Shown piece after piece: positions 11,803 to 24,087 of a DNA stretch of 64,000 nucleotides. Below the pieces are notes generated by a model, which was not told where the DNA came from, did no database searches, and saw nothing but the letters and a program-made list of their open reading frames with translations. The DNA lies in the NCBI GenBank assembly GCA_037074615.1, contig CM073558.1:2967501-3031500 (forward strand), given 5' to 3'. A program made the translations under genes and the position numbers. Numbering within the stretch: the stretch's first letter is position 1; each line of letters begins with the position of its first letter. The DNA is from Leucaena leucocephala (Eukaryota > Streptophyta > Magnoliopsida > Fabales > Fabaceae).

Positions 11803-12284
11803 CCTGAGATGTTCTATACTTGAACCGGTAGAAACTGGTTCATATTTCCTTCATATTTGTGTTGAGTGGATCAGTAGAAACTGCTATTGTAGCTAAGGAT
11901 GAACAATCTCAGGCCCAGAATATTTCAACTGATGCTGGAAGCTCTGGTAGAGATTGAAGTTTCATGCAACCAGTTACCTTAAGATAACGCAGAGATCTCA
12001 AGCCAAGTAAGTTGTTTGGAAGAGGCTTGAGACTTTCACAAGGCCTGAGATGTTCTATACTTGAACCAGTAGAAACTGGTTCATATTTCCTTCATATTTG
12101 TGTTGAGTCGATCAGTAGAAACTGCTATTGTAGCCAAGGATTAACAATCTCAGGCCCAGAATACTTCAACTGATGCTGGAAGCTCTGGTAGAGATTGAAG
12201 TTTCATGCAACCAGTTACCTTAAGATAACGCAGAGATCTCAGGCCAAGTAAGTTGTTTGGAAGAGGCTTGAGACTTTCACAATG
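11803..12284. repeat. 241-bp tandem duplication in TNL pseudogene LRR
   Basis: Copies 11803-12043 and 12044-12284 are nearly identical, differing by a handful of substitutions (for example ccggtag/ccagtag and gtgga/gtcga). Each encodes the relic LLGLRSLRYLKVTGCM plus adjacent non-LRR sequence. High identity shows the duplication is recent relative to decay of the gene. Confidence 0.92.
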
Positions 12285-14768
12285 CCATAGAAATACAGTT
12301 TCAAGCTGACTGAGACATCCTAAGGATAATGGCAATTCCTCAATAGTTGTCTCTGATAAATCTAACTCTCCCATGTTCTCTGATGTCACTGAGAATTTCT
12401 TCAATCTTGAGCAGGAAGCTAGGCAGAGTAAGCAAAGGGATTTCAAAGGGATATCCCTCACGAGACTAGTAAGCTTTTCACAATATTTTCACAATATGAT
12501 AGATTCAAAGACTCAAGCTTTTGGAGAGATAAAATAGATGGATAAACGGTTAGAGATTGTGCGCTAGGCCAATCAATTTGAGGTAGACATTAAATTTATT
12601 TAATAAAAAGAATATTATTAGATAAATATTTATTATATTATTTTATATGTTTTCTTTATAATAGAAATTTATAAATAATTAAAAAATTACTCTAGATGTC
12701 ACTAGTTGATTATTATTATAGGAACAATTATAAATTAAGACTAGTATGATTTTTATTAATGATTAAATGATAATCATTCATGTATAGAGATACAAATTAA
12801 AGTTGCAAGCATTTGTTATAAACTAAAGACTAAGGCGATATAGTTACATTGCTGTAGTTCATAACAATTTGAACAAGATTTTGTGCAGAAAATGTTGGAG
12901 GCAAGAATATCAAAGGGTAATTTTGCCAAAGAAGAATTCTTAGTTCGTTGGGCAAAAATTCAAGGCCTTTCTAGGTAGATGCACACGTGCTTCCAAGGTA
13001 AGATATATGATTAAATACTTTAAGAAACTTCAGCTTGTACATCCTAGCAAAGACTTGAGGATTTAAGGACAAATCTCCAGTTGTTGACATGTCCAGACTT
13101 ATGCTTTGAATGGCTTCAGTTCCCTGGCAAACAATAGCCATATAACGCTCAAGAAAATATCAAAAAAAAAAAAAAAAAGTAAATGAGATAACCTTGATTC
13201 TTACCCTATTATTTTTCAATACTTCATAACTATCATCAGGATCCCATAAGCCACTGCGTTTTCCAGGATCTTTTATTGATTCTTCATGAACTATCTCCCA
13301 GCCCACTTCTTGTATCAAATCATGCATAGATACCATTGGCATTTTAGATACTGAATATACCATTGGCTTTTTAGATAATGAATTAATGACTTCAGTTTTA
13401 AGACCATTATAGCTCAATCTCAACAAATCATGGAATTTTTTGAAAGGCTTTTTCTCCAAAATTTTCAAGTGGCTTTTCCGTTCTTCTTTACTTTTCCCAT
13501 AAAGAAAAGAACCCAAACCTTTAAGAGCCAATGGAAGACCCTTATCTTACTGAACCATCCTCCTTGATAGCTCAGCCCATTCCATGCCTAGAAGAATGGT
13601 TTTCATGTTAAAAAGTTGGAGTGCTTTTTTCATAATCCAATTGCTTTACCTCATAAACTTAGTGAACCTTTTTACCAAGAACTTCTTTATCTCTAGTTGT
13701 GATATTGATTCTACTACCTGATCCAAAAACAAGCAAATGCTCCAACTAAATTTTCTAGTTGATCTAAATCATCAACATCATCAAGAATAACAAGAACCTT
13801 TTTCCGAAGAATACTTCTCTTAACATAAGGTGGGGTACTCCATAAGGTTTGCCAATATGTAAATCATTGTCCTTCAGTAGGATAGAAAGAATTGTATTCT
13901 TCACATGAATATAATCCCACATTTCTTTGATTCTTCTCTCACTTTCGCCCAAAAACATCCTTCGTATTCAGAACAAAATCGATTAAAAACTGCTGCTGCA
14001 ATAGTTGTTTTGCCAATCCCGCCCATGCCCCAAATTCCAATGACACGGACATCTTCTTCTAACCCTCGCCTCATTAGTGATTCTACATCTGCAACTCTTT
14101 CATCAATTCAACAAGGTCTGTGAAGTCACTTTGATACACATTATTCAACTTGTTTGACATATATTTGGCAATTTCTTCCATAAGCTTAGCTTCATCCCTG
14201 TAACAAATAATCAAAAGAAAGTAAGGAAAAAATGAAGTAGATCATGTCTTTTCTCCTTAAGAATTTAATTCTGGTTTCTTGAGACTAAATGCAGAAGATA
14301 AACTGGGCTACAAAAATAACTTAACCATATTTTGATGAATGAAATCCAGATAAATTAGCAGTTTTATTCAAAGCATTTTTCCAATTTGACACCTCTTCCT
14401 TGGAATTTGGGTCATGCTGAGCTAGGGCGTCTGCATACCCTTTTGATGCCTGACAGCTGATGGATCTATGTTGTAGAAAACAGGAATCACAATCTGTTGA
14501 TATCTGTCCTTGCAATCCATGATGTTTACGAGTTCTTTCAAGCACCATGTTGAAGAAGCATAGTTCTTTGAAAATATGACGAGTGAAATGAATGATTCTT
14601 CTATTACATCTCCTCTCTCAAGCTTATTATCATCCCACGAAGGCATCAATTTGCTTATGCTGCAATTCTTTTTTCAAATGGCTAAGAAAACCAGAAAGTG
14701 TATCTGTGCCGCTAAAGCTGATAAAAGACATCATGCTTTATTCGAGAGAACTGAGATGATGATGCCAT

Positions 14769-16171
14769 CAGACAGAAACAAACAGAGAAGTGTCTCTATG
14801 TGCAGATTTTGGACGTCCCACCTCGCTCAGCACAAGTAAATCTTTGTCTGTTCCTCCCATGATCCAAGTTAAGTAGTGGAACAAGCTATGTTTGTTTAAC
14901 AGTCCCGTCACATCGCCTGAGTTAAGTCAAGAGCGAAAAAGTCAATACTGTCCTGGAATTTTTCCCGTAATGGTGCTCATATTTACAAGAGGTTTTTAAT
15001 ATTATTTTTTTATTTTTCTACGGTAGAAAAAATTAACTATTTGCTCATGCTCATTTTTGTCCTTTTATAAAAAAAGTTATTTTTTAAGAAAATAAATTAT
15101 ATTATTTATTATTTTTAATCAATTTTAACGAACTTTTTTATGTAGATAATTCAATTATTATATTTTATAAAAAAACTAGACGGTACCGAATACCATTTAC
15201 TCTCGTTAAATGTTAAGGAATTAATAGAAATATAATTTATTTAAACAAAATATTAGGAATTAACGATAAGAAATATATAAATTATAGAAACGTAATAACA
15301 TCAAAATAAATATAATTTTACTTGAACATAAAAATATTTGTTAAATTTAAAAGTAATATAATAATTAATAAAAGATTACCTTCATTGTAAAAATGTAAAT
15401 AATATATTTTTAACACTTTTTAAAAAATATAATGATATATTCCATAGAGTTAGTTTAATTCATAACCTATAAGGATCTAACTTATCTAAAAAAATTTAAT
15501 AAAAAACTATAATTCTATGTTCTAACAAGTACATATGATATCTCTTTTGAAGAATATTTTCTTCTTTGAATTAAATAATAGTACTTATTTTAATATTACT
15601 CCATTCCTTAAAATTTCTATAATTTTTATTAATTTGGTAATATTTAAATAAAAATAATTTAGAATAATAAATAATATTAGAATTATAGATAAATCTTCAC
15701 CCCTTCACAATTTCCCATCCTCTTTAAAATTTACAATTGTGGTATGTTGCTAATGGGGTGGAAGCATTTTTGTCTTCTAATTTTTTTTTTTTTCATTTTA
15801 ACAATTAAAGACCTTGAGACTTGTGTATTAATTTTTTTCAAATTAGGAGGGACTCGGATGTCATTCTCCTAATATATTTTCTGAGCGAGAATAATTACAA
15901 AAACCATTGCTTTATTAAATGCATATGAAGTCCGAGAGTATATTAGCACAGAATCTAATGATACCCGCAATGCAGATGTAGTCATATCTTAAATTTATCA
16001 AGTCATAACAAAGTTTATCTATGGAAGAGCATTTACTCTCAACTTTTGGATCGCTTCCATGAATGAAACCCCCATTCTAAGTTTCTGATAACATTCTCAA
16101 CCAATCATCTCACGTCAGACACTAAAAAACTTCACAGAAAAAGAGAACTTCAGAGAGAGCCTATGAAGCAG
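14769..16171. other. Intergenic spacer between two TNLs
   Basis: Contains the promoter of the pseudogene and the 3' flank of the intact TNL. From about 15000 to 15950 the sequence is extremely AT-rich with homopolymers. No gene, TIR pair or LTR was recognised. Confidence 0.5.
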
Positions 16172-19100
16172 TCACAAGTTGATGAGATCTTTTAAGCCTT
16201 GTGTTGCTTTCTTCCAAGTTCCATTTGGAAGTGGTGGGAAGATATATTGATTGGATTTTTGAGCTAAAGGGATTGTCTCCTCATTTTTCTTCTCATCAAA
16301 GCTTCCAATAACTCCCATTTCAATTGCTTTAAGCTCTGACTCCAACTCCAACTCCAACTCCAACTCCAACTCCATTTCCTCAATGAACTTGTCATATTCT
16401 GAAGCATATACGGGGCAGACTCCACACTCTTTTATCACAATATCCTTTTTCTTCTCCCAAATATTCCCAGTTTGTGCAGAGAACTCAAATGATATTTTCT
16501 TGCTATTAGTTTCATCTTCTTCCTTGCTTTCATTAGTTTTCAGACAACATCGTTCATCATACCACAGACATACGTGATCAGACATAAATTCACAAGCAGA
16601 TATGCTTGTCCATGCACCCATGTTCTTGTCCCTTTTACCATTAATTTCCATGTAGCAGTCACATCCGACGAGGTTCTTGTCATTTGATGGGAACTTACAG
16701 ACAACAGCACAAAAAATGAAACCCAGAAACATGGAAGGTGGAGCAGAAGATAAGTCAATAGTTACTGAAGACTGCCTTGTCCTGTTTTTGATGAACCACT
16801 CTGGAACATTGCTTCCTGGATAAATAACATCAACTGGACCATCTAGGATCTTACTTTTCCCTAGAGTTGATAACTGTTCATGTGCCAATCTCTTAATGTT
16901 GACATGAGAATTTACTCCTATAGCTCTGAGTGAATTTGCATCCAAGTTCACGCAATTCTGGAAACTAGTGCTAACTCGTATTTTTTCCTTCAGATGATCA
17001 GCAGCCATTGAAGAAAACATTACTCTCTCCAGGGAAGTGCAGTTAGTGACGTGTAGTTCTTTAACGGTTAGTGGAAGATGAGGCATAGACTGAAGCCTCC
17101 TACAATTACTCAAATCAAGTTTTTCAAGCTGTGGAAGATGCTTGATGCTTGCAGGCAACCTCTCAATATCAGTTTCATTTAGGGATAAAATCTTCAATGA
17201 GGATAAGAATCTGATGGTGTCTGGAAGTTCAAATAAATTATGACAATCTTGAAGTAACAATGTTTCTAGGAACCTTGAGCCATCAAGTAGGAAGTGTAAA
17301 TTCGATGCATCAAGCTGCATGCAACCATATATCCGAAGTTCTCGAAGAGAACTCAGGTTAGCTGACTTGTTTGGAAGATTCTTAAGGTTTTTACAACGCT
17401 GCAAGTCGAATGTTTCAAGTTTGTTTAGAAAACTCACGGATGAAGGCAATTCATTGATAGCTGTGCCGGCCAAACTCAAGTTCCTCATATTCTCTGATGT
17501 CACTGAGAATTCCTGGAGCCTTGAGCATTCACCAAGAGAAAGGTTACTCAGGGATCTTAAATGGACATCACTTCTAAGGCAGGTAAGTGATTTGCAATAT
17601 AACAGGTTCAACTTCAGAAGCTTGTCGACGGTTAAAATAGAAGGATGAACCTTACGCAAGCTTGTACAGTTGTAGAGTTCAACTTCTTCAAGATTTTTGG
17701 CCATAGAAAAATCTGGGAGTTCCAGTAGATGCTTGGAGTTACTGAGGTCAATTTTCTTCAAATTCACAAGACGCTGCAATATTCATAAGAGACAGACATT
17801 GTCACAAGAGACACAAAATAAGAAAAAATATATCATGTTTGTTTGTTTATGATGTAGATTGATACATACCAGAACTCCATCCCAAAGTTTTTCCACACGA
17901 CTCGAAGTCATGTTAAGTTCAATGAGACTTTCTGGACGAAATGTGGAAGGTAAGGATTTTAAAGGACAGCAATCCCAATGAAGGAATCTCAGTTCGTTTG
18001 GCAAAGATTCAAGGCCATGAGGAAGGCGTAGGATTTGTTCATCTACATCATTCTGGGAAAAACTAAGAAATTTTAGCTCAGACATCTCAGCAAAGACTTG
18101 AGGAGTTAAGCAGAGCTCTTCAATTTTCGCCACATTCAAAGTTATGCTTTGAATGGCTTTAGTCCCCTGGAAAGCAAAAGTAAGGATATAAGGGAAAAGC
18201 AAGAAAACAATTTGAAAGAATACAATTATACAGTTAAAATTTTTACCAGGTTATGTTCCAATACTCGATATATATCATTAGCATCCCATAATCGACTACG
18301 TTTTTCAGGATCATGAATTGATTCTTCACGAACAATCTCCCAACCCATTTCCTGTATCAAATCATGCATAAATATTCTTGATGCTCCTGAGTTTGATCCT
18401 TTGATTTCAGCGATAAGAGCTTTGTCTCGAAGGACTTTTAACCCAATAATTGATGAAAAACCACAAGCATTTAGTAAAACTACTATTTGCTGTGATTTAT
18501 AACCTTTGAGGAAACATGCAATATACAAGAAAATATTCTTCTCTTCCCTATCTAGTTTATCAAAACTCAATCTCATCACATCCTGAACTTTTGCATGTGG
18601 CATTTTGCTGAGCTTCTCAAGCTGGCTCTCCCATTCTTCCTTGCATTTACCATAAAGAAAGGAACCCAAAACTTTCAAAGCCAACGGAATGCCTTTAGCA
18701 TAACTAATCACCTTCCTTGATAGTTCAATCCACTCCATGTCTAGATAATTATTCTCAAAGGCATTTGACATAAAAAGTTGAGCAGCATCATCAAACATCA
18801 ATGGCTTAACCTCGTATATTTTATGAACTCCTTTAGCTAGCACTTGCCTATCCCTTGTTGTTATAATGATTCTACTACCAGATCCAAAGCAATCAAGAGC
18901 TCCCACTAAATTTTCCAGTTGATCAGAATCACTAATATCATCAAGAACAACAAGAACCCTTTTCCGAAGAAGCCTTCTCCTAACATAAGGGGGTATTCCA
19001 TTTGGTGTACCAATATTCAAATCATTTTCCTTAAGTAGTATAGAAAGAATTTTATTCTTCAAATACATAATGCCATGATTCTCTGATTCTTCTCTCACAT

Positions 19101-19908
19101 TTGCCAAAAAACAATATCCTTCATATTTCAAATAGACTCTATTAAATACTGCAGTTGCCATAGTTGTCTTACCGATACCGCCCATGCCCCAAATTCCAAT
19201 GACTCGAACATCTTCTGAGCCTTGGTTCATTAGTGATTCTAAATCTGCAATCCTTTCATCAATTCCAACAAGGCCTGTTAAGTCACTTTGGAACATTTCA
19301 TTCAACCTTGTTGACAAACACTTGGCAACTACTTCTATAAGCTCAGCCTCGTCCCTGTAAAAGCAGGAAAAGAGCACGATTATGAAATTCAGAAACACCA
19401 CTGCTTAATGAAACAAGTACTGTTGAGGGAAAAGAACTTACTCATAATTTGATGAATGAAACCCAGCTAAATTAGCCGCTTTATTCAAAGCTGATTTCCA
19501 AATTGGCACCTTTTCCTTGTGATTTTTGTCATGTTTGACAAAAGCATCTCCATAAGACCCTTTTTGATTCCTCACATGTGAGGGATCTGTGTTATAGAAA
19601 ACAGGAATCACCATCTGTTTCTGCTTCTCCATACACTCAATAATCTGCACCAGCTCTTCTAAACACCACCTTGAAGAAGCATAATCCTTTGAAAATACGA
19701 TTAATGATATGAGTGATTCTTTGATGGCTCTTATAAGTGCCGGTGATATTTGTTCTCCACTTTCAAGTCTGTCGTCCACGTAGGCATCAATTTGTTTCTG
19801 CTGCAATCCCCTCCTCAAATGACTCAGAAAACCATGGCGTGTGTCTGTGCCTCGGAAGCTGATAAAGACATCATATTTTATGCCAGAAAACTGAGAAGAA
19901 CATGCCAT
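16172..19908 (-). CDS. TIR-NBS-LRR (TNL) disease-resistance protein, intact
   Basis: Four exons in the classical TNL arrangement: 19442-19908 (TIR), 18247-19354 (NB-ARC), 17870-18166 (first LRR) and 16172-17773 (LRR plus C-terminal domain), giving 1157 residues. The ATG at 19908 opens MACSSQFSGIKYDVFISFRG. The TIR domain covers about residues 12-155. The NB-ARC carries P-loop GMGGIGKTT (about 212-220), kinase-2 VLVVLDDISD, RNBS-B GSGSRIIITTRD, GLPL-type GIPLALKVLG and MHD-type FMHDLIQEMGWEIV. LRRs follow, then a C-JID-like domain (PGSNVPEWF, SMFLGFIFCAVVC). An (EL)n tract lies near the C-terminus. TNLs are intracellular immune receptors; TIR domains hydrolyse NAD+ and signal through EDS1. Every key motif is present, so it is probably functional. 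The TIR catalytic Glu lies in the expected SRWCLEEL region. The ligand is unknown. The broken paralogue lies immediately downstream. Confidence 0.95.
16341..16374. repeat. Coding hexanucleotide microsatellite (TCCAAC)5.6
   Basis: An in-frame 6-bp tandem repeat in the last TNL exon encodes alternating Glu-Leu. Because the unit is a multiple of three, length changes alter only the dipeptide count. Confidence 0.9.
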
Positions 19909-20350
19909 TAGAAAAGAACAAGCACGGAAGTTCGTCTAATTTGGGAAAATCATGGGATAGTTTAAGCAACAGAAAGGGCTGAGTTTAAGAAGAAAGAAAA
20001 GAAAACAACAGCTACAAGAATTAGTCAAGTAAGACGAAAACATAATCCGACAAGCAAGTGAAGAAATTGTATTGTTCTTGCAGCCATCAAATACAGGACT
20101 CAGAGAAAGAGAAATTAGAAAGAAAATGATACGACCAGGACGTGCTAGCTATTAAACTCAAGGATCTGCATATGCAGATTTTTAATGGATGGACTGGACA
20201 CAGATTCGAGAAAATTTTCCATCTTCTTTGCAACAGAGCTATCAAAGAATTACCAAGAAGCTTCTGGTTTAGTCCCATGTGCTTTCTTTCAGAGTATAAA
20301 ACGCGTTTTGGAAAGTTCCTGAGGTGTTTGTAAATCATAAGGGCAATTAA
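19909..20350. other. TNL promoter region
   Basis: Upstream flank of the intact TNL, ending at the left terminus of the Harbinger element. No other gene seen. The TAA at 20348-20350 is taken as the Harbinger target-site copy. Confidence 0.5.
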
Positions 20351-20366
20351 GTGCCTATTTGGCAAT

Positions 20367-20558
20367 CAATTATAAAAATAAATTCGGAAGAAAATCATGG
20401 TTTGAGAATGATAACAGTCAAATACTATTTTTTTTTTAAAATCAATTTTAACACCCAAACCACAATTATAAAAATAAATTCGGAAGAAAATCATGGTTTG
20501 AGAATGATAACAGTCAAATACTATTTTTTTTTTAAAATCAATTTTAACACCCAAACCA
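20367..20558. repeat. 96-bp tandem duplication near Harbinger left end
   Basis: Copies 20367-20462 and 20463-20558 are essentially identical. The unit belongs to the subterminal part of the Harbinger element: the 53226-53954 derivative has a related single copy (ATGGTTTGAG... AAACCATGGTTTGAG). Confidence 0.9.
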
Positions 20559-21854
20559 CAATTTCAATCTTGAAACCATGCTTTTAAAGAATTGAGTAAT
20601 TTGCAGCTTCTCATAAGTTTGTCAACATCCGTTGGGCACAGCTTCTCACTTTACTCTCTACAAAATCTCCCCTCGCGTTCACTTTCCTTTTCTCTCCCCT
20701 TACGTTCACGCACAGTGTGGCTTTTTCTTTTACTGCTTCCTCTTCTCCTCTTGACCAGCGGCGGCCTCTGCTTCTCTAAAATCTGGCCAGCTGCATGCGC
20801 ACACGTATGTTCCTTCCACCCCTGGCGAGCTCGCGTCATATCGTCAATCCTACTGTGCCATTGTCGTTTCTAAACAGTTGACCTGTCTACTCCAAAAGCT
20901 TGCCGTGCCATGCTGTGCCGTCACTTGGGAGTCGATCTCTAGCGACACCCTGCTTCCGTCATCAGGCAGTGGTCGGGTCCGTTGATCCGCAGGTAATTGT
21001 TCGTACGTAGGTAATTGTTCACACTCTACTCTCCATATGTAGGTAATTGTTTCGCTTTCTGGTTTCATCGTCCGTGGGTAATTGTTTCAGGCATGTGTAA
21101 CTGCAAATCTCTACTTCTCTCAATTGTTTTGCGTTTGTTCAGATGCTATGTTTTTGCGTGTGTTTAAGCAAATTGACATCTCTTCCTTCGTCTTCATTTG
21201 CTTCTCTTAGTTTTCATATTACGAACCTTTGGTAGCTGTAAATTGATGTACTCAGTTCTAGTTTGGAATGGATCTCTTGGAAATTTGGATTGTATGTTGC
21301 TCCGTGGCTACTGGTGAATTACCCTGTGTTTTTTTTACTTCAGGAAAAAAGAAAGGATTAAAATATGAAATCACATGTATGACTACAACACAATAGCATC
21401 ATCAGATTGACCTATCCATAAGCACATTCTCCCCAAAGCTTTTACAACTTCAATGGGATGAATGTGAACAATAGTTATAAGATATATATATAGAGAAAAA
21501 TTCATGCAAAATGGATCCGAAAAATACTCAAATTTGATCAATTTATGTTTCTATGATCATTGATTGAACAAGGTTGGAATTCAGAAACTATACATTAGAT
21601 TCAGTTTGAGCCACTGTATTTAAACTTGAAAGTTGATATTTTGAAAAATGTGTTGGTAAATCAGCTGTCAAAATTTGGTAGAGAATGAACATTGGTGAAT
21701 TGTTTACTGTGTTAGGTGCAAATTAATCTGATCTTGTGAAAATCTGAACATTGGTGAATTGTTTACTACTATTGTTCTATTGGATGATCTCAAGTGTTCT
21801 TAACTTGTGATTGACTTTTGTATATTTTGATAAATTCATCTCTTACGTAGTACA

Positions 21855-22908
21855 ATGGTGAAGGATAAATGTAAAGCTTCATGGGACGCCAGCACCACTA
21901 AGGTGTTCATTGACCTCTGCATTGAACAACTTCGCAAAGGTGATAGAAAGGGTACTGTGTATACAAAAAAAGCATGGACCAACATTTGTGATAGGTTCAC
22001 AACAAGGACTGGGAAAGTCTATGAGAAAATGTAGTTTAAAAACAAGTATGACTCCCTACGAAAGGAATGGCAGATGTGGAACAAATTGATTAATGAGACA
22101 GGTGTAGGCTGGAATATGGAGCATAATACAGTACAAGCGGAAGATGAGTGGTGGGAAAAGAAAAAAATTGTACGAAAAGGATATTTGATGATACGCTCTA
22201 TTTTCAACCTGTATCACATATAATTGTTGTTTCTTATTGTTGTTACATGTGCAGGAAAATCCACAATATGAGAAATTTAGAACAAAAGGTCTCTCGTTCG
22301 GGGTGGAGTTAGATGAACTGTTCAGTAATGTGGCAGCCACAGGGCCAAATGCATGGGCACCATCATCCATGACACTTCTAACAAAACAGACAACAGGATA
22401 TGACAATGATGATAATATAGATATGGAAGAAGGGTCGGGAGATAGCGATGAATTTTTGGTGGCTCCAACTGGCATAAGTGGGGATATCAATCGAATGACG
22501 TTCACTAAATCTCAAGGGACCAGTGGTGAAGATAGCGTGAAGGGGAAGCAACCAATGTCTAGTAGCGGCTCATTAGGGGTTAGGAAGAGGAGTTGAGGGA
22601 TGAAAAAGAAGAAGAAAGGACCTGTATCAACTAGGATAGCAGATGCACTAAGTGAAATTGTTGATTTAATTAAGGCAGAGGTCGAACATGATCACAAAAA
22701 GGCAGATGAAGCATCTGCTAACATACCCTCAATTACGGACGTCATGACACACCTAACCCAACTTGATGAAGTAATCGCTGATGATGATTGGTATGCACGA
22801 TGCACAAAACACTTGCTAGATCCCGCAATGAGGGAAATGTATGCTTCACAAATGGGAATGAAGAAGCAATTGTTACTATTTTTACGGATCATATGTTATG
22901 GAGATTGA
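21855..22908 (+). pseudogene. Harbinger ORF1, Myb/SANT-like DNA-binding protein, decayed
   Basis: ATG at 21855 opens a Myb/SANT-like (Myb_DNA-bind_3 type) domain: WDASTTKVFIDLCIEQLRKG, AWTNICDRF, then FKNKYDSLRKEWQMW. An in-frame TAG at 22032-22034 sits just before FKNKYD, where relatives carry an amino acid, probably Gln. A likely intron starts after WWEKKKI and ends near the acceptor tgtgcag at about 22255. The second exon (ENPQYEKFRTKGLSF...) runs to a TGA at 22594-22596, then the frame continues to a TGA at 22908. In PIF/Harbinger elements ORF1 helps the transposase bind DNA and reach the nucleus. Two nonsense codons mean no full product. Confidence 0.82.
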
Positions 22909-23440
22909 GACATTAATGTTATGACTATTTATGCATGCGTGTTGTATGTATGGACATATTAATTTATGTACCCGTTATTGTATGTATGGACATATTGAAT
23001 AACAAATATCTAAGACATTGATTTCACTATTTTTGTATTATTTTCTTTCCATTTTTCATTTTATGATAGTTATTTAATCACGAGCACTTTATTCATTAGC
23101 ATTGAGCAATCTAAAATTAATTTTTCTGTGCACAAGTTAAACAAGTATGGGGGACGATAGTGAAAAATTGACACAAGCTTGTTGTAACATCCCTATTTTT
23201 TTTAGAATTTAAGTAGTATTAGAAAGAATTAATTTATAGTAGATAAAATTTTTATTTAATTATATAAGTTAAGAGAGTTTATCTAAAAATATTATTTTTA
23301 TTAAAAGTAAAAAAAAAACAAAAGAAAGGAAAATAGAAGAAAGAGAGGGGAGAAAAAAAAAAGAAGAAAAAAAAAAGAACAATGTATACGGTTCAGGAAA
23401 AGAAAAAAAAATGGAAGAGAAAAAAATATATATATATATA

Positions 23441-23473
23441 ATTATAATGGTGTGGGACCCACACCATTATAAT
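23441..23473. repeat. 33-bp palindrome in LTR
   Basis: Arms of 16 bp (starting ATTATAATGGTGTGGG) are exact reverse complements around a single central A. The identical palindrome is at 29628-29660 in the other LTR. Confidence 0.92.
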
Positions 23474-23783
23474 AATACCCAATGGCTCTCCCCTCCCTCT
23501 CCTGACTCCATTTCATTCATTCTTCGGCTTTGCTCTTCAGCGTCGCCGACAGCGGCAACTCTTTCCACCATAGAAAATTTCAGATATTTTTGGAGCTTCA
23601 TTCTTGCTCCTAAAATCTTCCAACTACAATGATTAGTTCCTAAATATTTCTCTACTCAATGAGAGCTCTTCAGAGATGTAATTTTTGTTGGGAGCAAAAC
23701 AAGTTTGAAGATTAGGGCTTGAAACAAGTATAGATTTTCAACAAATGAGAACCATAGAATTATAGAGGTAAGTGAATACTTGC

Positions 23784-24087
23784 ATTTAATCGGTTTAGAA
23801 TTTTTCTATTTGCATTATTAAGAGGTTTAGAGTTAGGTTTTAAATATTAGAGAGTAGAGATGAATTAATATGAAAATATTGTTAATTTAATTTGAGTTTA
23901 ATGATTGGGTTATGTTTATTTGAGGTGTAATTGATATTTAATCGGTTTAGAATTTTTCTATTTGCATTATTAAGAGGTTTAGAGTTAGGTTTTAAATATT
24001 AGAGAGTAGAGATGAATTAATATGAAAATATTGTTAATTTAATTTGAGTTTAATGATTGGGTTATGTTTATTTGAGGTGTAATTGAT
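23784..24087. repeat. 152-bp tandem pair in 5' LTR
   Basis: Units 23784-23935 and 23936-24087 are identical as far as I can see, each starting ATTTAATCGG. The same pair occurs at 29972-30123 and 30124-30275, so the duplication predates insertion. Confidence 0.92.

Larger units (their letters stand above)
11187..14768 (-). pseudogene. TIR-NBS-LRR (TNL) disease-resistance pseudogene
   Basis: A decayed paralogue of the intact TNL at 16172-19908, same strand and same exon order. It starts with an ATG at 14768 (MASSSQFSRIKHDVF). The TIR exon carries at least three frameshifts: after KHDVF, at IDAFV, and after VRHQKG. The NB-ARC part retains a P-loop (GIGKTTIAAAVF, about 13990-14030), but kinase-2, RNBS-B and GLPL lie in different frames. 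The winged-helix segment (13160-13531) reads well and includes a degenerate MHD motif (MHDLIQEVGWE). LRR exon relics lie at about 12880-13120 and 11960-12470. The post-LRR C-JID-like domain is fragmentary at 11187-11760. It is also rearranged by a 241-bp tandem duplication and a perfect hairpin, described separately. No full-length product is possible. Confidence 0.9.

Noticed and set aside
20592..21068. Overlapping frames on both strands
   Set aside because: Lie in the Harbinger leader before ORF1; compositionally odd but no domain.
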